Source: Streptomyces profundus
Lineage (GTDB): Bacteria; Actinomycetota; Actinomycetes; Streptomycetales; Streptomycetaceae
Direction of reading: 5' to 3'
Length of the DNA: 64,000 nucleotides
Assembly: GCF_020740535.1 (NCBI RefSeq)
Contig: NZ_CP082362.1
Location: 3,346,501 to 3,410,500, forward strand
Part shown: piece by piece, positions 34,679 through 41,603 of the stretch
How positions within the stretch are numbered: position 1 is the first letter of the stretch
How the letters are laid out: every line of letters starts with the position of its first letter
Translations under genes and position numbers: made by a program
Notes under the pieces: generated by a model
What the model saw: the letters and a program-made list of their open reading frames with translations, nothing else
Told to the model about the DNA's origin: nothing
The model's database searches: none

Positions 34679-34866
34679 GTAACGAGCATCTCGCCCAGGC
34701 TGAGCAGACCCGCGCTGACGGGTTGGCCGACAGGATCGGGGAGATCTCCTCGACCCCGGGTCACCCGTCCGCGCCGTCCCTGCACCATTACCAGGCCGCG
34801 TACAGGAACGCGTCGTCGCTGGCCGCGCAGAACACCGCCCAGTCCGGCACCGGGGGTGGGTCATGA
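34675..34866 (+). CDS. Small AICE protein (63 aa)
   Basis: This frame begins with a GTG overlapping the preceding stop and ends overlapping the next ATG. The sequence is polar and probably helical (NEHLAQAEQTRADGLADRI, LHHYQAAYRNASSLAAQN). No family is recognised. Its existence rests on the chain of 4-bp overlaps and on codon use. Confidence 0.65.
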   Translation: MSNEHLAQAEQTRADGLADRIGEISSTPGHPSAPSLHHYQAAYRNASSLAAQNTAQSGTGGGS

Positions 34867-35312
34867 CCGCCGCCATCGTGGCAGTGCTGGGCACGCTGGC
34901 CGGCTCTGGCCTGACCGGGGTGCTGGCGTACGTGACCAGCGCCCGAGTGGATCGGCGTCAGCGGGCGGCTGAGCATCGGGCCGCGCTGCTGGACGCGTTG
35001 GTCGAGTTGCACGGCGCGATCGTCGGTCATCGTGAGCAGCAGTGGTTGAAGATCGCCGATCGGGCGGGTGGTGTCTCGGACAGTCGGGAGGCTCGTGAGG
35101 CCCGGTACGCGGCGCGTACCCGGATGACGGGCGCGCTGGATCGTCTGCACATGCTCACCACCGATACCGAGGTGTTGGCCACCGCTCAGGCGGCTCGGGA
35201 TGCCGCTGTGGCTCTCGGGGACGCTCCCGTCGGCCAGGTTGAGGCGGCTGGTCAGCGGGCCCGTGAGGCCCACACCCGGCTGCGGCAGGTTGCCGCGCGC
35301 TGCCTGGCCTGA
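34863..35312 (+). CDS. Membrane-anchored coiled protein of the AICE (149 aa)
   Basis: An N-terminal membrane helix (AAIVAVLGTLAGSGLTGVLA) is followed by a basic turn (RVDRRQRAAEHRA) and long helices (DALVELHGAIVGHREQQW, MTGALDRLHMLTTD). The layout is similar to small actinomycete plasmid membrane proteins. It is coupled to the gene before. The role is not known; a transfer accessory is plausible. Confidence 0.7.
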   Translation: MTAAIVAVLGTLAGSGLTGVLAYVTSARVDRRQRAAEHRAALLDALVELHGAIVGHREQQWLKIADRAGGVSDSREAREARYAARTRMTGALDRLHMLTTDTEVLATAQAARDAAVALGDAPVGQVEAAGQRAREAHTRLRQVAARCLA

Positions 35313-35337
35313 CTGTCCGGTTGCCTGATCCGCCCGT

Positions 35338-35368
35338 CTGTCGTCCCGACCACGCCACGGGACGACAG
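35338..35368 (+). terminator. 11-bp hairpin after the 149-aa gene
   Basis: CTGTCGTCCCG and CGGGACGACAG form a perfect 11-bp stem, loop 9, located 25 bp after a stop codon. Confidence 0.65.
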
Positions 35369-35425
35369 AGGGGCGGTGACGGGGAGCCGGGCCATTCGGG
35401 TCTGGTGTGACGCTGAGGAGACAGC

Positions 35426-35650
35426 GTGCCGAACGACAGCAACACCCCGCAGCCGATGACGCACTTCTACATCCTGTCGCTGGAACTGCCCAACCGCCTT
35501 CAGGGCAGTTGGGTCGGTGAGGTCTCGGTCCAGCCGGGGACGCGGCGGATGGACGTCTTCGTCTACTTGCGGGACGAGGTCGCCAAGGAGCGCCCCGAGA
35601 TGGCGCGGGCGACGCCCCTCTTCTTCTCCCTTGAGCCGGTCACGGTCTGA
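35426..35650 (+). CDS. Small AICE protein (74 aa)
   Basis: A GTG start after GAGGAGACAGC gives a compact, probably alpha/beta protein (THFYILSLELPNRLQGSWVG, RRMDVFVYLRDEVAKE). It has no membrane helix and no recognised family. It stands between two hairpins and so may be an independently expressed unit. Confidence 0.7.
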   Translation: MPNDSNTPQPMTHFYILSLELPNRLQGSWVGEVSVQPGTRRMDVFVYLRDEVAKERPEMARATPLFFSLEPVTV

Positions 35651-35671
35651 CGGCCGTAGCCAGCTCGTACT

Positions 35672-35703
35672 GCCCCGACCGACGCGCCAACGCCGGTCGG
35701 GGC
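35672..35703 (+). terminator. 10-bp hairpin after the 74-aa gene
   Basis: GCCCCGACCG and CGGTCGGGGC form a perfect 10-bp stem, loop 12, located 21 bp beyond the stop of the 74-aa gene. Confidence 0.65.
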
Positions 35704-35781
35704 TCTTCCACTTCCTGGAGCGGCGGCATGCCCACACAAGCAACCAGCCGCCCCAGCCACCAACAAAATAGAGGACGACTC

Positions 35782-36039
35782 ATGCGGAGTTTCATCGGCG
35801 ATCAGGAGATCGCCACCGAGTACGAGATGACTGAGTTGGCCATCGGTCTGGGTACCGACCCGGAGCTGTGGCTCGGCAGCGAGGGTGAGAGCGAGGAGGA
35901 GCGGGCCGCGCGGCTGGACGCCGCGGCTGACATCCTCGCCGACGACCCGGAGTTGGCCGGGCCGGTCGCGCGGCTGACCGCGCTGGCCATCGCTGAGTAC
36001 CTGGCCATGCCCGAGATCGTGCGGGCGGTGACCCGATGA
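35782..36039 (+). CDS. Small acidic AICE protein (85 aa)
   Basis: ATG 35782 follows AGAGGACG; an in-frame ATG at 35728 would add 18 residues. The product is acidic and helical (EYEMTELAIGLGTDPELWLG, LDAAADILADDPELAGPVAR). It begins a run of overlapping genes through the DUF2637 and methyltransferase genes. Family not recognised. Confidence 0.68.
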   Translation: MRSFIGDQEIATEYEMTELAIGLGTDPELWLGSEGESEEERAARLDAAADILADDPELAGPVARLTALAIAEYLAMPEIVRAVTR

Positions 36040-36428
36040 GCGAGTTGACGATGCGCGGGCTGCACGCCGTGATGGGCGAGTTGATGGACCTGCTGGCCGA
36101 CGTGCCGGGCGTGGACGACCCGACGGCTGTGTCGTGGAACGTGGGCCGGACGCTGGGCACCCCGGGGCTGCGCGTCACCCACTTGGGCGGCGACGGGCCG
36201 ACGCTGCTGTCGGCGGCCGAGCGATTGCTGGGCGGCGAGCTGCGGCGCGACCAGTCCGCCAGCGCGGTGGTCTCCGCCGGTGGCGAGCGGACGCGGATGA
36301 CGACGCTGCATACCACGCACACCGGCGTCCCGGTGCGCGTGACGGCGTGGCTGCCGGAGCCCTCGGAGCGCGAGGAACTGCTGGCGCGTCTGGCCGAGCT
36401 GGACGCCGCCGAGGGAGGTTCCCGGTGA
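36036..36428 (+). CDS. AICE protein of unknown function (130 aa)
   Basis: This is a soluble protein starting with an ATGA overlap. Predicted elements alternate helix and strand (LHAVMGELMDLLADVPGVDD, TAVSWNVGRTLG, VPVRVTAWLPEP). It ends with a Glu/Leu helix. There are no catalytic motifs that I recognise. Translational coupling to both neighbours is seen from 4-bp overlaps. Confidence 0.68.
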   Translation: MSELTMRGLHAVMGELMDLLADVPGVDDPTAVSWNVGRTLGTPGLRVTHLGGDGPTLLSAAERLLGGELRRDQSASAVVSAGGERTRMTTLHTTHTGVPVRVTAWLPEPSEREELLARLAELDAAEGGSR

Positions 36429-36988
36429 TTCGGATTGTGAGGGCCGCCCGTCTGCGGGCGGTCGAAGAGCAGCTTGCCGCAGCGCGACAGCGGGAGGTGC
36501 GGGCCAGCACCAATGCAGACCGGGCGTTGACCCGGTACCTGGCCGATCTCGCGGCGGCTGGCGAGACCGTGCGGGCGGCTGAGGCGAAGGCCGACGCTGA
36601 GGGGTTCCGTGCCGACGTCGCCGAGCACGACGCGAAGCGCCTTCGCGATCAGGTCGCCGACTTGATCGCGAAGTTCGGCGAGCTGGAGACCATGTCGCTG
36701 ACCGTCTATCTGACGTTCCACGACGGGCGCCTACACAGCGTTCACGCGACCGAGCACGCGGCCCGCGCGGCGGCGGAGAACGACCCGACCGCCCCCGCCT
36801 CACCCGGCAACTGGGGAGCTTGGACGCCGGGCCCGGCGAACGGATCGCCGACCGGGTGGAGCATGCGACGGGTGGCTGTTCACGGTCTCCTGAACGGTGT
36901 TCACGAGCGGCTGGCTGCTGTTCACGACACCGGCCCGGGTGTTCACGGCGCCCCCGAGGGTGTTCGCGGGGGTGCGGTCGATGGATGA
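36425..36988 (+). CDS. Coiled-coil AICE protein with Val-His heptads (187 aa)
   Basis: The GTG start overlaps the previous stop by 4 bp. Residues 5-85 form a charged coiled coil (LRAVEEQLAAARQREVRAST). The C-terminal 35 residues show a seven-residue repeat, each unit with Val-His (VHGLLNG, VHERLAA, VHDTGPG, VHGAPEG, then VRGG). The repeat is encoded by the TGTTCACG array at 36877-36968, so the protein repeat may be a by-product of DNA-level selection. Function unknown. Confidence 0.68.
   Translation: MIRIVRAARLRAVEEQLAAARQREVRASTNADRALTRYLADLAAAGETVRAAEAKADAEGFRADVAEHDAKRLRDQVADLIAKFGELETMSLTVYLTFHDGRLHSVHATEHAARAAAENDPTAPASPGNWGAWTPGPANGSPTGWSMRRVAVHGLLNGVHERLAAVHDTGPGVHGAPEGVRGGAVDG
36877..36968 (+). 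repeat. Iteron-like array 1: TGTTCACG every 21 bp
   Basis: TGTTCACG occurs at 36877, 36898, 36919 and 36940, and TGTTCGCG at 36961. The start-to-start distance is exactly 21 bp throughout (two helical turns). The array ends 12 bp before the DUF2637 gene start. It is the inverse of the 8-mer in array 2. Confidence 0.85.
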
Positions 36989-37961
36989 AAAGACCCTGCG
37001 CCAGGCGGACCGGGTTCTGTCCACGGGCACGTGGTTGATCGTGTTCGGCGCCGTCGTCTACTCCGTCCTCACGGTCACGCCGCTGGTTCGTGGGGTGACC
37101 CCGGACGGCTGGGAGTGGACGGCACCGATCCTGCCGATCGTGGTGGACGCGGCCGTGGTCATCGTGGTTCGGCTGGACGCGGCGCTGGCCCGTGTCGGGG
37201 GCAAGGCGGGTGGCTGGCCTGTGCTGTTGCGGTGGATGACCGGGCTGATGACCCTCGGGCTGAACACTGCCGGCAGCGCCTTGAAGAGCGATCCGGTCGG
37301 GGTGGCGGTCCATGCCGTCGCGCCGCTGCTGTTGATCGTCTCCAGTGAGGCGAGCCTGGCCTACCGCCGCGCCCTGACCGCCGCTGTCACCGCCCGAGAG
37401 GCCCGGGAACAGGCCGAGCGGGAGCGCCGTGAACAGGCCGCCCACGATCGTGAACAGCGTGAGCGCGCCGACCGCGAGGCCGCCGCCGACCGCGAGGAAC
37501 GCCGCGAACGAGAGCGGCGGGAGCACGAGGCGCGCCTTGCTCGGGACGAGCGGGAGCACGCCGCCACGCTGGCCCGTGAACAGGCCGAGCACGAGCGTGA
37601 ACAAGAACGCCTCCGGCTTGAACACCAGGCGCGGGAGCGTGAACACGAACGCCAGACCCGTGAACAGGCGGACCAGGCCCGTGAACAGGCCGAGCGCGAG
37701 CGTGAGGCTCAGCAGGCTGCCGAGCGCGCGCGGAAGGAAGCCGCTGCCCGCGCCGAACAGGAGCGGGCAGCCCAGCGTCGTGCTGAGTTGCTGGCCGCTG
37801 GCCCGGCTGCCGAGCAGCAAGAGAAGCCGCTTGCGCGAGAGACCGTGGCCGCTGCGTTCGAGGCCGGGTTGTCCATCCGGCAGGCCGCCGACCTGTGCGG
37901 CTGGTCAACCGGCTGGGTCACCGGACTCTACGCCGACCTGAAGCAGGGGGTGGGGGTGTGA
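36981..37961 (+). CDS. DUF2637-type membrane protein with long coiled coil (SpdB2-like)
   Basis: This 326-aa protein has three to four membrane helices in residues 10-130 (TGTWLIVFGAVVYSVLTV, APILPIVVDAAVVIVVRL, AVAPLLLIVSSEASLAYR). A very long Arg/Glu/Gln coiled coil follows at about 140-285, and a C-terminal HTH-like segment (SIRQAADLCGWSTGWVTGLY). DUF2637/Spd proteins help spread plasmids between mycelial compartments. ATG 36981 overlaps the previous gene by 8 bp. The coil codons carry repeat array 2. Confidence 0.83.
   Translation: MDEKTLRQADRVLSTGTWLIVFGAVVYSVLTVTPLVRGVTPDGWEWTAPILPIVVDAAVVIVVRLDAALARVGGKAGGWPVLLRWMTGLMTLGLNTAGSALKSDPVGVAVHAVAPLLLIVSSEASLAYRRALTAAVTAREAREQAERERREQAAHDREQRERADREAAADREERRERERREHEARLARDEREHAATLAREQAEHEREQERLRLEHQAREREHERQTREQADQAREQAEREREAQQAAERARKEAAARAEQERAAQRRAELLAAGPAAEQQEKPLARETVAAAFEAGLSIRQAADLCGWSTGWVTGLYADLKQGVGV
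37404..37708 (+). repeat. Iteron-like array 2: CGTGAACA, mostly every 21 bp
   Basis: Exact CGTGAACA occurs at 37428, 37449, 37575, 37596, 37638, 37659 and 37680. One-mismatch copies lie at 37404 (CGGGAACA) and 37617 (CTTGAACA), and a decayed one at 37701. From 37575 to 37701 the step is exactly 21 bp. It is the reverse complement of array 1. The encoded REQ/REH uses the codons CGT and GAA, whereas neighbouring Arg/Glu codons are mostly CGC/CGG and GAG. Confidence 0.85.
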
Positions 37962-39061
37962 GTGCCCCGTTGCGGGTCGGGTCGGTGTGTTCGGGTTACG
38001 GCGGGCTGGATGTGGCCGTGGCCCGGGTGTTCGGAGGCCGGGTGGCGTGGGTGGCCGATCCCGATCCGGGGGCAGCCGCGGTTCTCGCGGCGCAGTTCCC
38101 GGGGGTGCCCAACCTGGGTGACATCAGGTCGGTGGACTGGGCGGACGTCGAGCCGGTGGATGTGGTGTGCGGTGGCTATCCCTGCCAGCCGTTCTCCGAC
38201 GCCGGCTCGAGGAGAGGGACTGCTGATGAGCGGCACATCTGGCCCTGGATCGCTGGTGCCCTTCGCGTTCTACGACCCCAGTTCGGGGTCTTTGAGAACG
38301 TCTCGGGCCACCTTCGACGGGGCTTCGACCGAGTGCTCGCCGACCTTGCCGGTCTCGGGTTCGATGCGGAATGGGACGTTACGGCAGCGTCCGATGTCGG
38401 CGCGGCGCACCGCCGCAAGAGGCTGTTCGTCCTCGCCACTGCTGCCGACGCCCCGCACCTCGGACACCAACGGGACCGGGACGCACGGCACCGGTGGACC
38501 GGACCTGCGCACAGCAGTCTCCCTACTGCCGACGCCGGCTGCGCGGGACTGGCGCTCGGGCCGCTCGAACCTGATCGGCACGAACGCCCGCCCGCTGAAC
38601 GAGGTGGTGGTCAACCTGCTGCCCACACCGATGGCGGCCGACGCCGACCGCACCTCGCCGACCTTCCCACGCGGGAACCCGACCCTGGCCGGCGCGCTGT
38701 TGCCGACGCCCACAGCCACGGACGCGAAGAGCAGCAGCGGAGCGAATCCGGACTGGGGGCATGGGGAGACGCTGACGGACGCGGCCCGCAGTGTTGGGGC
38801 CGGTTCGCCCCGGCCATCGCGCGCTGGGAAGCGGTCACGGGCCGCCGTGCCCCCTGGGCAACTGACCATCGAGGACGGCTGAACCCACACATGGTCGAGT
38901 GGATGATGGGACTCCCCTCGGGGTGGGTCACCGACGTCCCCGGCCTCACCCGCACCCAACAACTCCGCCTGTTGGGCAACGGCGTCGTCCCCCAACAGGC
39001 CGAAACCGCGCTCCACGGCCTGGCCACGCGACACCTCGCGGCCGGGGAGGCGGCAGCGTGA
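37958..39061 (+). CDS. C5-cytosine DNA methyltransferase
   Basis: This is a 367-aa enzyme. Motif I is VCSGYGGLDVA, motif IV GGYPCQPFSDAG holds the catalytic Cys, motif VI is FENVSG, motif VIII is HRRKRLFVLA and motif X is LLGNGVVPQQA. The region between motif VIII and the C-terminal WEAVTGRRAP segment (about 38450-38800) is the variable/target-recognition part and is also read in a second frame. The GTG start overlaps the DUF2637 gene by 4 bp. No restriction enzyme gene is visible, so it is probably an orphan enzyme protecting the element against host restriction. Confidence 0.9.
   Translation: MSAPLRVGSVCSGYGGLDVAVARVFGGRVAWVADPDPGAAAVLAAQFPGVPNLGDIRSVDWADVEPVDVVCGGYPCQPFSDAGSRRGTADERHIWPWIAGALRVLRPQFGVFENVSGHLRRGFDRVLADLAGLGFDAEWDVTAASDVGAAHRRKRLFVLATAADAPHLGHQRDRDARHRWTGPAHSSLPTADAGCAGLALGPLEPDRHERPPAERGGGQPAAHTDGGRRRPHLADLPTREPDPGRRAVADAHSHGREEQQRSESGLGAWGDADGRGPQCWGRFAPAIARWEAVTGRRAPWATDHRGRLNPHMVEWMMGLPSGWVTDVPGLTRTQQLRLLGNGVVPQQAETALHGLATRHLAAGEAAA
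38226..38882 (+). CDS. Overlapping +1-frame gene inside the methyltransferase gene
   Basis: ATG 38226 follows GAGGAGAGGG (38208-38216), a strong ribosome site. The 218-aa product starts MSGTSGPGSLVPFAFYDPSS and carries LRTSRATF and four repeats of the form LLPTPxxxD (LLPTPRTSDTNGTG, LLPTPAARDWRSG, LLPTPMAADADR, LLPTPTATDAK). Phage and AICE proteins with this LLPTPTASD pattern are known beside C5-methyltransferases. The two frames run in parallel for about 650 bp. I am fairly sure the frame is translated or was ancestral; its function is unknown. Confidence 0.6.
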   Translation: MSGTSGPGSLVPFAFYDPSSGSLRTSRATFDGASTECSPTLPVSGSMRNGTLRQRPMSARRTAARGCSSSPLLPTPRTSDTNGTGTHGTGGPDLRTAVSLLPTPAARDWRSGRSNLIGTNARPLNEVVVNLLPTPMAADADRTSPTFPRGNPTLAGALLPTPTATDAKSSSGANPDWGHGETLTDAARSVGAGSPRPSRAGKRSRAAVPPGQLTIEDG

Positions 39062-39407
39062 GCGGCACCATTCCACCTACCGCTGGCGCCTGGCACCCGA
39101 TGGACTGGCCACGCGCCGCCAGCTGCGCGCGGCCGGTTTGCGGCCGGGCGGTCAGGACCCAGTCGCGCAGGTGGAGCGGCCCCGCCGGCGGGGCCGACCG
39201 CCGCTGGTCGCCTACCTCTACCGGATCGACCTGGCCAAGCCCGTGCGCCCGATGACGCCAGCGATGTGGCGGGCGATCGGAGCGGCGGTGGCCGCGCGGC
39301 GCGTCTGCCCGCAGTGCGGGCGCGACCGCGGCTACTGCATCCCCACCTCGATCGGCATGTGCAACCTCTGCGCCGACCAGGGCGGCGGTTGGTCGGTCGC
39401 CGCCTGA
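39058..39407 (+). pseudogene. RRQ-type AICE Cys-rich protein, probable frameshift near 39075
   Basis: The conserved product (TYRWRLAPDGLATRRQLRAA, then LYRIDLAKPVRP and CPQCGRDRGYCIPTSIG with CNLC) is a zinc-ribbon-like protein common in actinomycete elements. Its frame has no ATG, GTG or TTG before 39138, which lies inside the conserved part. The GTG at 39058, overlapping the methyltransferase stop, is in another frame and encodes VSGTIPP. A -1 shift at about 39075 would join the two. This may be a real mutation, a sequencing error or programmed slippage. Confidence 0.6.
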
Positions 39408-39444
39408 ACTGCGGTTCCTTCTTCTCCCTGTCTGGAGAGTTCTC

Positions 39445-39897
39445 GTGTCTGATCTTTCGGTGTTCGCCGCTGCGTTCCTTGGGCTGTTCGTGGCTCATCA
39501 CGCGGCGGACTATCTGTTCCAGTCCGATCGCCAGTCTGGCCGGAAGGCCGGCTGGACCGAGCCCGAGACCGAAACCGGCGAGTCGGGCCCGGGGCGTCAC
39601 CACCACGGGTGGGGCGTCAACCAACTCCACGCCGGCACCCACACCGCCACCACGGTGGCCGTGCTGACGCTGCTGGCCTGGGCGGTCGGGTTGCCGCTGT
39701 CCGTGGCCAGCCTGACCACCTCGCTTGGGTGGGTACATGTGACCCACAGCGTGATCGATCGGCGGTGGCCGGTGCGGTGGTGGATGACCCACACCGGATC
39801 GTCGGGCTTTGTGGACCGGGGTGGGATGCCGCTGGTCGACCAGGCGCTCCACCTCACCGTGGGGCTGTTCCCCGCTGCGCTGCTGGTCACGATCTGA
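39445..39897 (+). CDS. DUF3307-like membrane protein
   Basis: This 150-aa protein has four hydrophobic segments. The first, FAAAFLGLFVAHHAADYLFQ, carries the HH and Asp pattern of DUF3307, and HAGTHTATTVAVLTLLAWAV and HVTHSVID follow with further His. The clustered His/Asp suggest a membrane metalloenzyme. The GTG start follows GGAGAG. Such genes are frequent in AICEs, with no known role. Confidence 0.72.
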   Translation: MSDLSVFAAAFLGLFVAHHAADYLFQSDRQSGRKAGWTEPETETGESGPGRHHHGWGVNQLHAGTHTATTVAVLTLLAWAVGLPLSVASLTTSLGWVHVTHSVIDRRWPVRWWMTHTGSSGFVDRGGMPLVDQALHLTVGLFPAALLVTI

Positions 39898-39992
39898 CCA
39901 GCAGCGCAGTCCCAATCTCCCCAACGGGGCGGCCTTCGCTCGCGAGGCACAGGGCTGCCCCTTTGGGGTCCCAGTGAAGGGACTTGTTCAGG

Positions 39993-41519
39993 ATGACGGA
40001 TACGACGACGGAAGTGGTGGTAACCCCCGTGGTTCCACCGGATGAGGAGAAGCCCGCGGCTTCGTCTTCGGGTGAGCCTGAGGGGTTGCCGGGGCGGCCT
40101 GTGTTGGCGGCCGGGGCGAACGCTGCTGGCGGGGTGGCCGCCGGGGCGGTCGCGGTGGCTGGGCCCGCTGGGTTGGTCGCGGCCGGGGTCGCGACGGCGG
40201 GGGTGGCGGGCGCGATGTGGGTGGCCCGCCGCCGGGAGCGGTCGCGGGCCAAGACGGATCGCTTGCGGTGGCGGGAGAGCCGCTTGCGCGGCGCGGATGG
40301 TCGGCGCGTGCAGACGCCGACCGGTGCTGGCGGTCGTGTTCAGCCCGCGCGGTGGGGCGGGGGCGGGGGGTCGAGGACGATGCTGTCCAGCGCGCTTCCC
40401 CGGATGCGCCGCCCGGAAGAGGTGCGGTCCTCCGGTCGGGGGCGAGTGACGGGTTCAAGTCCCGTCACTCACCACGGCAGCACCGGCAGCGGGTCGCCCG
40501 GCCGGTCGGCGCGTGGTGGCGGTACGGGTGTGGACCTGTCCAAGGCCAACCGCTCCGAACACCGCACGGGGACAGGTGACTGGCGACCGGGCCAGAACCA
40601 GCGGCGGCGCCTGGGTGCCGCCGCTGGTCGGGCTGTTGATGGGCTCGGTTCCTGGTACAGGGCTCGGAAGGTTCGTGCCGCGCAGCATGAGGCGGCCCGG
40701 GAGAAGAAGGGGCGGGAGAAGGCCCGCGAGGAGGCGGGGCTGGACCCGAAGACCGGTCAGCCGCCGTCGGCGGATGCGGTGGCTGAGGCTCGCCGCAAGG
40801 CGCTTCGCGCCTCGAAGTTGCGCTACCGGGCCCGCGCTACCGCGGCGGGCGTGGCGGCTGGGGTGGTGGGGCTGGCCTCCTGGTTGCGGCACCCGCTCCA
40901 CCCGATTCGGGCCTGGCGCCGGGCGCGGGCGGTGTGGGATCGGCTGATGGGCAAGGCCCGCGACGCGAAGGCGGCCCGGGACGCGGCCCTTGATGGTCAG
41001 GGCGTTCCGGGTGAGCGGGTCAACGATCCGGCCCGCGTCGAGCCGGGCGGGCGGGCGGTGCCTGGCGTGATCGGGAAGCTCGCGCGGGTGGTGCTCGGCA
41101 AGATCAATGACCAGGACGACGAAGTTCTCGATGACACGCGGACGCGTGAGGAGAAGAAGACCATGGACGAGACGACCACGTTCGTGCGCCTGTCGGATGC
41201 GGCTGAGGTCATGCTTCAGGCCGCGCGCACGTTCGATCCGGAGAAGATGGTCGAGTTTCAGGCCCTGATCGAGGATCTGCCGATCGCGATGGGGCTGGTC
41301 CAGGAGACCGTGCGGGTGCTGGCGGAGAAGTCGGCAGAGAACCTGCCGGTCGAGCGCGTGGTCGTCGAGGAGATCGGCGTCGGGTACCGGGCCATGTCCA
41401 AGGTGATCACCGCGCTGGAGGAGGTCCCGGCCGTCTACCGCAAGGCCCACGCCGCCGATCTGGAGCGGATCGACAACCCGCGCAACGGTGTCGAGGCCGA
41501 GCGGAAGTGGAACGTCTAA
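39993..41519 (+). CDS. Large Spd/Tra-associated membrane protein of the AICE
   Basis: This is a 508-aa protein. The N-terminus is polar and Pro/Val-rich. A hydrophobic Ala/Gly segment follows at about residues 30-70 (VAVAGPAGLVAAGVATAGVA), then a basic Arg/Gly-rich region and a second weak membrane segment near 280 (AAGVAAGVVGLASWLRHPL). The C-terminal 120 residues are acidic and helical (VRLSDAAEVMLQAARTFDPE). The position next to traB and the two-part membrane/basic layout suggest a role with the transfer pore, which is inference. Confidence 0.65.
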   Translation: MTDTTTEVVVTPVVPPDEEKPAASSSGEPEGLPGRPVLAAGANAAGGVAAGAVAVAGPAGLVAAGVATAGVAGAMWVARRRERSRAKTDRLRWRESRLRGADGRRVQTPTGAGGRVQPARWGGGGGSRTMLSSALPRMRRPEEVRSSGRGRVTGSSPVTHHGSTGSGSPGRSARGGGTGVDLSKANRSEHRTGTGDWRPGQNQRRRLGAAAGRAVDGLGSWYRARKVRAAQHEAAREKKGREKAREEAGLDPKTGQPPSADAVAEARRKALRASKLRYRARATAAGVAAGVVGLASWLRHPLHPIRAWRRARAVWDRLMGKARDAKAARDAALDGQGVPGERVNDPARVEPGGRAVPGVIGKLARVVLGKINDQDDEVLDDTRTREEKKTMDETTTFVRLSDAAEVMLQAARTFDPEKMVEFQALIEDLPIAMGLVQETVRVLAEKSAENLPVERVVVEEIGVGYRAMSKVITALEEVPAVYRKAHAADLERIDNPRNGVEAERKWNV

Positions 41520-41543
41520 CCCCACCTCACCACCTGGACTATT

Positions 41544-41582
41544 GGGCGGCCCCCGGCGACACCACGTCGCCGGGGGCCGCCC
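41544..41582 (+). promoter_or_regulatory. 17-bp perfect hairpin before traB
   Basis: GGGCGGCCCCCGGCGAC and GTCGCCGGGGGCCGCCC pair over 17 bp with loop ACCAC. The stem ends 9 bp before GAAGGAAA, the traB ribosome site. It is a terminator for the previous operon or an attenuator controlling traB. Confidence 0.7.
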
Positions 41583-41603
41583 GCTTCTTGGAAGGAAACC
41601 GTC

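Noticed and set aside
36877..37708. CRISPR-like array
   Set aside because: Repeats are only 8 bp, lie in coding DNA and have no unique spacers of 30 bp or nearby cas genes; they fit protein-binding iterons better.
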